Of a stretch of 64,000 nucleotides of DNA, positions 18,973 to 25,712 are shown piece after piece. This DNA is from CAZAKZ01 sp964485695. GTDB lineage: Bacteria > Planctomycetota > JAFGQW01. Every line of letters begins with the position of its first letter. Positions within the stretch are counted from its first letter, which is position 1. A program made the translations under genes and the position numbers. The notes below the pieces were generated by a model. That model made no database searches and was not told the origin of the DNA. It was given only the letters and a program-made list of their open reading frames with translations. Location: assembly GCA_964485695.1 (NCBI GenBank), contig CAZAKZ010000005.1, positions 1 to 64,000 of the forward strand, written 5' to 3'.

Positions 18973-20061
18973 TCAGGACTTCGCAACGAGCCCGGCTTCC
19001 TGCCTGTAAACCGATTGCCAGGCCTTCCGCACGGCCTCGAGGCTGAACGGCTCCACCGACGCCCGGCCGGCCCGGGCCAGTCCCTGCGCCAGGTCAGGCC
19101 TTCTCAAGCACCTGAGGAGGCGTGCGGCCAGGCCGCGCGCATCCCCCACTTCGGCCAGCAGACCGCTGACGCCGTCCGTGACCAGGTGGGGAATCCCTCC
19201 GGCCCGGGTGCTCACCACCGGGACTCCGGCAGCAAAGGCCTCCAGAATGGATATCGGCATGTTGTCCACCCGGGATGGATTCAGGGCCACGTCGGCACGG
19301 GCGTAGAGGGCCGGGATGGCCTCCGCTTCGACGCGTCCCAGAAAGGCCACCCCCTGGATGTTGTCCCTCTCCACGCGCTTCTCCAGGGCGGATTTCAGGC
19401 TTCCGGTGCCGGCAAGAATCAGCTCCGCCCCGGGCATCCTGCGCCTGAGGAGCTGAAACGCGTCCAGGGCGGTGTCGATGCCGTACATGGGCTCCAGGTT
19501 CCGGGTCACGAGGATTCTCGAACCCCCGCCTTCCACCGGGCCGGAGAACCGATCCAGGTCCACGAAGTTGGGCACCACCTCCGGCTCCAGACCGAAACGG
19601 ATGAAAACGGCCTCGAGGTAGCCCGACGGGACAACCAGCCGGTGGCAGCGTCTCAGCACGGCCCGGACCCATGTCCTCCGCCTCTCCAGGAACGATTCCG
19701 CCAGGCCGCCCCGGTAGTTCACCACCACCCGACGGCCCAGGAGCCGTCCCAGGACCACCGTTGGCGCCGTGAAGAGGAAGAAGCTGAGACCGCTGCAGGC
19801 CAGGATGTGCACCACATCCGAGCGCATCGTAGCCGCGAGAAGCCGGAGGAGAAAGACGCCGAGATTCAGCACCCCGCGGACGACGGGGATCCGGGATAGA
19901 CACCCGAGGGGAACGTTGGTGGGCACCACCCTCACCGGCGTGCCCCCGGCCGCGAGGGCGGCGGCCAGTCCCCGGGCCTGGACGGCCATGCCCCCCTCGG
20001 GGGGCGGCCAGGGGGCCACCAGGAGGACCCGTGGATCCCGAGCCGCCTTTTTTTGCGTCAT
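18973..20061 (-). CDS. Glycosyltransferase family 4 protein
   Basis: The 362-residue GT-B enzyme has an N-terminal 'RVLLVAPWPPPEGGMAVQARGLAAAL', which is the usual acceptor-side glycine-rich start of family 4 transferases, and the C-terminal donor-binding part 'RVDNMPISILEAFAAGVPVVSTRAGGIPHLVTDG' (E-x7-E motif, read over about 275-310). It transfers a sugar from a nucleotide-sugar to a lipid-linked or polymer acceptor on the cytoplasmic face. The start lies 5 bases after the stop of the PaaK-like ligase gene, so the two form an operon. The pair recurs in surface-polysaccharide loci. Donor and acceptor cannot be read from the sequence. Confidence 0.85.
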   Translation of the reverse strand: MTQKKAARDPRVLLVAPWPPPEGGMAVQARGLAAALAAGGTPVRVVPTNVPLGCLSRIPVVRGVLNLGVFLLRLLAATMRSDVVHILACSGLSFFLFTAPTVVLGRLLGRRVVVNYRGGLAESFLERRRTWVRAVLRRCHRLVVPSGYLEAVFIRFGLEPEVVPNFVDLDRFSGPVEGGGSRILVTRNLEPMYGIDTALDAFQLLRRRMPGAELILAGTGSLKSALEKRVERDNIQGVAFLGRVEAEAIPALYARADVALNPSRVDNMPISILEAFAAGVPVVSTRAGGIPHLVTDGVSGLLAEVGDARGLAARLLRCLRRPDLAQGLARAGRASVEPFSLEAVRKAWQSVYRQEAGLVAKS

Positions 20062-20066
20062 GGCGT

Positions 20067-21449
20067 TCAGGCTCCTTTATCACCGCGGAACAGGGCCCGG
20101 GCCACGGGCGAGATCACGTAGCGGTGCTTGCCCGAGGCAGCCCGGGGAATGTCTTCCACGAACAGGATTTCGATGGCCACGGGCGACCGCATCAGCTTCC
20201 GGAGTCCCTCGCGGATGGTGGTCTCGCCGTCCGCAGGGAAACCGTGCTCCCGGACGATGCGGACGATGAGGCGGTCTGTCTCAGGCTGTTCCACCTGAAA
20301 GGCGCCGATGCCGGGTAGCACGCGCAGGACGTAGATGGCGCCCAGGGCGTGGAGGAACCGTCCGTCGGGCGCCACCAGGAAGTCGGTGGCCCGTCCCTCC
20401 ACGCTTTCCAGCCGGGGCAGGGCGAGACCGCAGGGACAGGCCCCGGCAGCGGGGATGCCCACGTCGCCCGTGGCGTAGCGGATGAGGGGAAAGCCGTAGG
20501 CCTCCAGGTGGGTGGTCACCACCTCGCCCCGCTCCCCGGGCCCGGCCGGCGATCCGTCGGGCTTCACCACCTCCACCACCATGCCCTCGGCCAGGACGTG
20601 GTGGCCCCCGGCCGGACACTCGTGGGTGATGAGGCCCGCGTCCCGGGCGCCGTATTCCCCCCCCACCCCGGCACCAAAGGCCTGGATAATATCCTCGCGC
20701 TGGTCCGGGCTGAGGCCCTCGGCCGTGGCGAACACCGCCTTGACGCCGAAGACGCCGCTGGATCGATCCGTGGCGAGGACGTGGCGCGCCAGGAGGTGGA
20801 GGCTGGAAGAGTAGCCGTAGAGGACCGCAGGTCGGTAGCGCTCGAGGGTCTGACAGAGGGCCTCCAGGCCCGCCTCGGACCCCTCGAAGGCGCTGAACAG
20901 ACGCGTGTTCAGAAACCAGTCCCGCAGCGTCCGTATCCGGTCCTGGGCCCCCACCTCGATGGGGCTGGCCCAGAGCACTGCCTCCGGGTCACCCACGCGC
21001 ACCCCCCACCACCCCCGGGCCCGGATGCGCGCGGCCGTGTTCACCGCGGCCCGGCGCTTGTCCACGAACACCGTGACCGGCTCCCCGGTGGAGCCGCCCG
21101 TGGCCATCTCGGCCATGGTGCGCTTGCGGTCCCGGGCAATGAAGGTGTCGCGATGTTTCCGCAGGTCCGAGCGTTCGAGGCGGGGAAGGCGTCCGAGGTC
21201 TGTAAGGCTCTCCACGGCCTCCACCTCCACGCCGGCCTTGCGAAAGGCCTCCTGGTAGTAGGGCACGTGGCGCAGGGCGTGGTCCAGGAGGCGTTTCAGC
21301 TTAATGAGCTGATTTGCTGCCACCTCCTCGGCCGACATGCAATCCCAGCACCGGGCCTCTTGCAGAGCCGCCCGGGTGGGATGGCCCTTCAACGCTTCGT
21401 GAAGGGGAAAGAAGAGGATTCGCACCCAAAACGGATTCATCCGGGTCAT
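20067..21449 (-). CDS. PaaK/CapK-like AMP-forming ligase
   Basis: The 460-residue protein belongs to the phenylacetate-CoA ligase-like branch of adenylate-forming enzymes that is often found in capsule and EPS loci (CapK-like). It has the P-loop-like motif 'MATGGSTGEPVTVFV' (about 117-131), 'EYGARDAGLITHECPAGG' around 240-257 and 'LIRYATGDVG' around 300-310, where the nucleotide-binding acid sits. The C-terminal lid ('ASGKHRYVISP') carries the conserved Gly-Lys. It probably activates a carboxylic acid as an adenylate, for acylation of a sugar or lipid; the true substrate is unknown and a role in phenylacetate breakdown is unlikely with no paa genes nearby. It overlaps nothing upstream and is followed after 5 bases by a glycosyltransferase gene. 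Confidence 0.8.
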   Translation of the reverse strand: MTRMNPFWVRILFFPLHEALKGHPTRAALQEARCWDCMSAEEVAANQLIKLKRLLDHALRHVPYYQEAFRKAGVEVEAVESLTDLGRLPRLERSDLRKHRDTFIARDRKRTMAEMATGGSTGEPVTVFVDKRRAAVNTAARIRARGWWGVRVGDPEAVLWASPIEVGAQDRIRTLRDWFLNTRLFSAFEGSEAGLEALCQTLERYRPAVLYGYSSSLHLLARHVLATDRSSGVFGVKAVFATAEGLSPDQREDIIQAFGAGVGGEYGARDAGLITHECPAGGHHVLAEGMVVEVVKPDGSPAGPGERGEVVTTHLEAYGFPLIRYATGDVGIPAAGACPCGLALPRLESVEGRATDFLVAPDGRFLHALGAIYVLRVLPGIGAFQVEQPETDRLIVRIVREHGFPADGETTIREGLRKLMRSPVAIEILFVEDIPRAASGKHRYVISPVARALFRGDKGA

Positions 21450-21544
21450 GATAGCGAGGCTTTCTCCGGAGTCGAGGGGGGGAACCGGGCAATCGAGGCC
21501 AACGGATCCGTAAATTCCCCCTACTCGAATTTCATCGGCACTTT

Positions 21545-21564
21545 ATGAGCGCCAGCGCGCTCAT
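21545..21564. repeat. Perfect 8-bp hairpin
   Basis: ATGAGCGC, loop CAGC, GCGCTCAT. The 20-base palindrome is exact and lies 38 bases left of the larger palindromic element. It may be part of the same unit or a separate operator. Confidence 0.45.
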
Positions 21565-21602
21565 TCTTGTCCCACAATCACCTCTTGACTGCCCATTCCT
21601 GT

Positions 21603-21698
21603 CCACAACCACCTTTTGGCCAGAAATGGGCCATCGCGGACCCGTGGGATACCTCACGAGCCCGGAATGGCCTATTTTTGGCCGAAACTCCTTTGTGG
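21603..21698. repeat. 96-bp palindromic element A
   Basis: The element is symmetric about 21650.5 at three levels: outer CCACAA/TTGTGG (21603-21608, 21693-21698), main 21-base arms (21614-21634, 21667-21687; 18 of 21 paired) and a central core CGTGGGATACCTCACG (21643-21658). The three mismatches in the arms are all transitions that would make G-U pairs in RNA. A related core sits in element B past the end of the same gene. Confidence 0.7.
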
Positions 21699-21790
21699 GG
21701 AGTGACCGCGCCTTCGCTCAAAATGTCTCGATGAAATTCGATTCGAGTTGACGGGCTCAGTCCCTCGTCGGTGTGTACACTGGTGAAGCC

Positions 21791-24700
21791 ATGGAATACA
21801 CGGAAACCTTGCTTGCTGACCTGGTGGCCACGGACACCTGGATCCGGGAGCTTGCTCGCCGGCTGGTCCACAACGACGCCGAGGCCGAGGACGTGGCCCA
21901 GGACACCTGGGTCCAGACGCTGAGCCACCGGCCGGACCGGAAAGGGCCGATCCGGCGCTGGATGCGCACCGTGGCCCGGAACCTGGCCCTGAACCGCCGC
22001 CGGTCGGAGGCGCGTCGGGCCGATCGCGAATGCGCAGCGGCCCGGCCCGAACGCCTTCCGCCCGTGGTGGAACAGCGTGCGCACGAACGGACGCGCTACA
22101 AGGTAGCGTCCGCGGTCTTTGCCCTGGAAGAGCCGTACCGTTCGACCCTCTACTACCGCTACTTCGAGGACCTGCCGAACCGGGAAATCGCGGACCGTTT
22201 CAATATCACCCTGGCCGCCGTGGAGACCCGCCTCCGGCGCGGCATCCGGATGCTACGCGCCCGCCTCGATCGCGACTTCGGCGACCGCAGGACATGGTGC
22301 GCGGCGCTTATGCCGTTCACGGCCGCTGCGGCCATGGAGGCGACGGCCGTGACCCTGACAGGAGCACTCATCATGGGAATGAAGGTGAAGATCGGCCTCG
22401 CCGCTGTCGCGGCCCTGACCGTTGCACTGGTGTTCTGGCCGCGCAGTGACGGGGTCCAGATCCCCGGGGACCAGATCGACAAGCACGTCCCACCCGTCGT
22501 GGAAAAGGCGAACGAGGGGAAGCCCGAAAACGGAGAGAGCTCCAAAGAGACCGCGGGGACCACCGGAAAGAAGCCCGGACCCGAGCCGGCCCTGATCTCG
22601 CTCACCCCGGCGCGCGGGTCCATCGTGGGCCGGGTCACGGATCAGGACAACATGCCCATTCCAGAGGCGCGGATCCGGGCGTTTCGCTTCGTCCCGGGCG
22701 CCCTGGAGCTCGAAGAATTGATCAGCACGGAGACGGACAGGGCCGGCCGGTACGAGCTCAAACCGATCGAAGTCCGATGCGTGGTCGAGGCGTCTGCCAT
22801 CGGTCATTATTCTGAGCGCGGCCTGGCCAGCCCGTTCACCCGAAAGGATTTCAACCTGGGGAAACCCGGGGTACTCCGGGGCAGGGTGATTCGCGTCAAA
22901 GACGCCACCCCCGTTGCCGATACGCCCGTGGCGGTCTATCCGTGGCGGCCTGCAGACGCGACCCCGCTCAGGGCCTGGCCAGAATTCGCCTATGCGTGGC
23001 GTCGCCCTCCCCTGGCCACCCGACGCACCAACGAGCAGGGAGAGTTCCGGTTCGAGGCCCTGCGCCCGGGCCTGTACCAGCTGCGGGTCCTGCCCCGCCA
23101 GGACCCTCCGATGCACACGCGCCACGAGGGCATCGAGGTCCTGGCCGGGCGAGATACGATCCGGGACCTGGTCCTTCCCCGCGGGAAGACCGTGGTCGGC
23201 CGGGTCACGGACAAGGACACGGGCACCCCCATTCCCGGGGCCGAGGTCTTTATGGACCCCAACCGGTTCCGTTGCGCGGTCGCCGATCGTAACGGCCGGT
23301 ACAGGATTGCTGGGCTCGATCGATCCGTCTGGGGAAAGCACATCATGGCCACGGCCAGTGGGTACTGGCCCAGGTCCATGAGCCTGGGCTGGAACGTCAA
23401 CCAGAAGGAGCCGGTGATTGACTTCCCCCTCGAGAAGGGCGCCCGGGTCCGGGGCCGGGTCACCGGGCCCGAGGGGCCGGTCGCCGGGGCGCGCGTCAGC
23501 GCCTCCTTTCGCCTCTACGAGCGCCTCGAGGATACTGGATGGACAATCCCCTTCACGATCACGGACGACCAGGGGGCGTTCGAGATCACGGCTCCGATCG
23601 GTGAATCCCGGCGCTTGTACGTTGTCAAGGACGGCCTCGGGTGGGGAACGTCCGAGGATTTCGTGCTGACGGCCGGGGAGCAGAAATCGGGGATCGTGGT
23701 TCGCCTCACCCGCGGGGGCCGGATCCAGGGCCGGGTCACGGACGGGGATGGAAAGCCCGTGAACAAGGCCGGCGTGGCTCTCCGGGAGGGCCTCCCTCTC
23801 AGAGGCCGTATTTTTCACTGCGTCCGGAACAGGGTCTTCACGAGACCGGACGGCCGGTACGACATCGAGGGCGTTCCGGCCGGCACCTATACCCTGAGTG
23901 TCCTGCCGCCGGGCGTGTTCGCCACGGGTGGCTCTTCGCTCATGGGGATGATATCCTCTCCCGTCCTCGTGTCTGAGGGCGTAATGACCACAGCAGATGT
24001 GGTCCTCCCTCGGGGGACCGTCATCTCGGGCCGCGTCATGGACACTGAAGGCCGGCCGGTGCTGGATGCCCTCGTCAAGGCCAGCCTCAGGAAACCCGGC
24101 AGAGGAGGATCCAGATTCCGCCTGTCTCCCCCCTGCGACCGCACGGTCCTGACCGATGCCGGCGGATCCTTCCGGCTGGAAGGCCTTGGCACTCAAGGGC
24201 GAGTCTACAACTTGACCGTGCAGAAGTACGGGTTCGCAGCAGCGTTCGAACCGGATGTGTTCCCGGGCGGTCCCGAGGTTCGGGTCACCTTGATCCGGTA
24301 CAGGAAGCTCGAGGGGAGGGTGATCTACGCATCCACGGGCAAGCCGGCGCAGGATTTCTGGATCGGGCCCTCGCGCATCCTCAAGGCCGGAGAAGTCGCG
24401 AGGAAGGGCTGGTTCAACCGGTATTTCGACTTTCCTCCATATGCTTACCGGGGCCATTTCGAGGACCGGGAAGGCCGGTTCATGGTGTGGCTCGAGCCGG
24501 GCGCGTACTGGCTCCAGGCCCGCACCGAGGACGGCCAACGCTCGGACCGCCGAAAGGTCCACGTGCCCGCGGCCGGCGACTTGCCGGAGGTGGAGCTCCG
24601 GGTGTGGCCGGCCGCCTCGCTCAGGGGCCAGGTCCACACCGATCAGAATGAACTGATCCGATCCGCGCAGTTGATCGTCTACGACCTCGGTTCAAAGCCG

Positions 24701-25258
24701 GTGAAATCCGTGAACGGAGTCACCCCGGATTCCGAAGGGCACTTCATCATCGCTGCACTCCCCCCCGGGACCTTCCTGGTCTACGCCCGGGCCACGGACC
24801 TGGACGGGAAGCGCCGGGCCATCACCAGGAAGGTCACACTCCAGGTGGGTTCCGACGCCAGACTGGATCTGCCCGTGGCGCTTCCTGCAGACGTTCAGAT
24901 GGTTGTCACCGGGGAAAACCGCAAGCCCCTGGACAAAGCCCGGGTGGAGGTCGGGCGGACGGACGGCGCGCCCATGGTCCTCGACCTGAGCCGGAAACGG
25001 TTGATCAGGGACCTGATGTTGAAGTGGCAAGAACACAAGACGCGATTCAAGACCCTGGAGGAGGCCCAGAAGGCGCGCAAGGCCGCCCTGCGCCGCCTGA
25101 ACGTCACCGGCCAGGACGGGAGACTTGCCCCCTGGTCCCTCCTTCCCGGTGACTACGTCATCGAGGCGACCGCTCCGGGGTACAAGACCTGGAAGAAGAC
25201 CATGCGCATCGCCTCCGGCGCCGGGCAGACGATCCAGATCCGGCTGAAGAAGGAGTGA
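21791..25258 (+). CDS. Membrane-tethered ECF sigma factor with nine carboxypeptidase-regulatory-like repeats
   Basis: The 1155-residue protein opens as an ECF sigma-70 factor: region 2 at about 8-75 ('DAEAEDVAQDTWVQTL', 'IRRWMRTVARNLALNRRR') and region 4 at about 103-160 ('EEPYRSTLYYRYFEDLPNRE', 'ADRFNITLAAVETRLRRGIRML'). A transmembrane helix follows at about 198-216. The remaining 930 residues are beta-sandwich repeats of the carboxypeptidase-regulatory type; I count nine with the pattern G-R-V-T-D-x-x-G-x-P-(x3)-A, for example 'GRVTDQDNMPIPEARI', 'GRVTDKDTGTPIPGAEV', 'GRVTDGDGKPVNKAGV'. The sigma part would be cytoplasmic and the repeats outside, so promoter choice could respond to an envelope or polysaccharide signal, possibly after proteolysis. 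No anti-sigma gene adjoins it. ATG at 21791 chosen over GTG at 21773 because it starts the sigma domain directly. Confidence 0.85.
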   Translation: MEYTETLLADLVATDTWIRELARRLVHNDAEAEDVAQDTWVQTLSHRPDRKGPIRRWMRTVARNLALNRRRSEARRADRECAAARPERLPPVVEQRAHERTRYKVASAVFALEEPYRSTLYYRYFEDLPNREIADRFNITLAAVETRLRRGIRMLRARLDRDFGDRRTWCAALMPFTAAAAMEATAVTLTGALIMGMKVKIGLAAVAALTVALVFWPRSDGVQIPGDQIDKHVPPVVEKANEGKPENGESSKETAGTTGKKPGPEPALISLTPARGSIVGRVTDQDNMPIPEARIRAFRFVPGALELEELISTETDRAGRYELKPIEVRCVVEASAIGHYSERGLASPFTRKDFNLGKPGVLRGRVIRVKDATPVADTPVAVYPWRPADATPLRAWPEFAYAWRRPPLATRRTNEQGEFRFEALRPGLYQLRVLPRQDPPMHTRHEGIEVLAGRDTIRDLVLPRGKTVVGRVTDKDTGTPIPGAEVFMDPNRFRCAVADRNGRYRIAGLDRSVWGKHIMATASGYWPRSMSLGWNVNQKEPVIDFPLEKGARVRGRVTGPEGPVAGARVSASFRLYERLEDTGWTIPFTITDDQGAFEITAPIGESRRLYVVKDGLGWGTSEDFVLTAGEQKSGIVVRLTRGGRIQGRVTDGDGKPVNKAGVALREGLPLRGRIFHCVRNRVFTRPDGRYDIEGVPAGTYTLSVLPPGVFATGGSSLMGMISSPVLVSEGVMTTADVVLPRGTVISGRVMDTEGRPVLDALVKASLRKPGRGGSRFRLSPPCDRTVLTDAGGSFRLEGLGTQGRVYNLTVQKYGFAAAFEPDVFPGGPEVRVTLIRYRKLEGRVIYASTGKPAQDFWIGPSRILKAGEVARKGWFNRYFDFPPYAYRGHFEDREGRFMVWLEPGAYWLQARTEDGQRSDRRKVHVPAAGDLPEVELRVWPAASLRGQVHTDQNELIRSAQLIVYDLGSKPVKSVNGVTPDSEGHFIIAALPPGTFLVYARATDLDGKRRAITRKVTLQVGSDARLDLPVALPADVQMVVTGENRKPLDKARVEVGRTDGAPMVLDLSRKRLIRDLMLKWQEHKTRFKTLEEAQKARKAALRRLNVTGQDGRLAPWSLLPGDYVIEATAPGYKTWKKTMRIASGAGQTIQIRLKKE

Positions 25259-25282
25259 ACACCCCTACTATCTCACGCCTTC

Positions 25283-25354
25283 TTTTTAGCTCAAATCTAT
25301 TTGGAGGCCGTGAGGTGCCTCACGAAACGAAAATTGCTCGATTTGAGCTAAAAA
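25283..25354. repeat. 72-bp palindromic element B
   Basis: TTTTTAGCTCAAAT (25283-25296) and ATTTGAGCTAAAAA (25341-25354) are perfect 14-bp inverted arms. Inside, close to the centre, lies CGTGAGGTGCCTCACG (25309-25324). It begins 24 bases after the sigma-fusion stop. The core matches that of element A at 13 of 16 positions when A is read on the other strand, while the arms differ. Confidence 0.7.
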
Positions 25355-25368
25355 TCCATCGTCAGATC

Positions 25369-25396
25369 GCCGGCGTCTGCAATTGCCGACGCCGGC
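25369..25396. terminator. Perfect 9-bp hairpin after element B
   Basis: GCCGGCGTC and GACGCCGGC form a 9-bp GC-rich stem around a 10-base loop that is itself palindromic (GCAATTGC). No T tract follows. It may end transcription of the sigma-fusion gene. Confidence 0.45.
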
Positions 25397-25712
25397 CCGC
25401 GAGGAAGTTCGTAATATATTATTATCACATTAGTTACGTCACTCTTTCTGCCGGACATGATTTCCATCTCCAGTTTGCTGTTGCGGCCCTACCGCGTCTG
25501 GTCTATGTTGGGGCTGCCGCAAAGACCGATTGCAGCAAAAGGGCGGTTGCAATCCTGCTGATTTCTTGCGCATGGAGTTCGTACTGTCCTGGCGAGCCGG
25601 GCGGATCGCCGGACCTCCGCACCCCCCACCCGGGGACCCGATCCCGGCCCGGAGGTCGTCCGCATTTTTGATCTGCTCGCTCGCGTCATGCACCGGAACA
25701 GGATCGTGACCG

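Larger units (their letters stand above)
21450..21790. other. Divergent intergenic region with nested hairpins
   Basis: About 340 bases between the leftward ligase gene and the rightward sigma-factor fusion. It contains a perfect 8-bp hairpin (21545-21564) and a 96-bp palindromic element (21603-21698), both listed separately. It must also hold the two divergent promoters, which I cannot place. Confidence 0.6.
25259..25712. other. Intergenic region with several hairpins
   Basis: About 450 AT-richer bases between the sigma fusion and the VWA lipoprotein gene. It holds palindromic element B (25283-25354), a 9-bp hairpin (25369-25396), a smaller GATTGCA/TGCAATC stem (25527-25553 area) and GACCTCCG/CGGAGGTC arms near 25612-25660. 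No gene is supported. Confidence 0.5.

Noticed and set aside
21545..21564. tRNA or small-RNA gene in the divergent region
   Set aside because: The hairpins do not form a cloverleaf and no promoter/terminator pair brackets them; recorded as repeats only.
22253..24637. 794-codon open frame on the - strand
   Set aside because: Shadow of the sigma-fusion repeats; composition-driven, no motif, no ribosome binding site.
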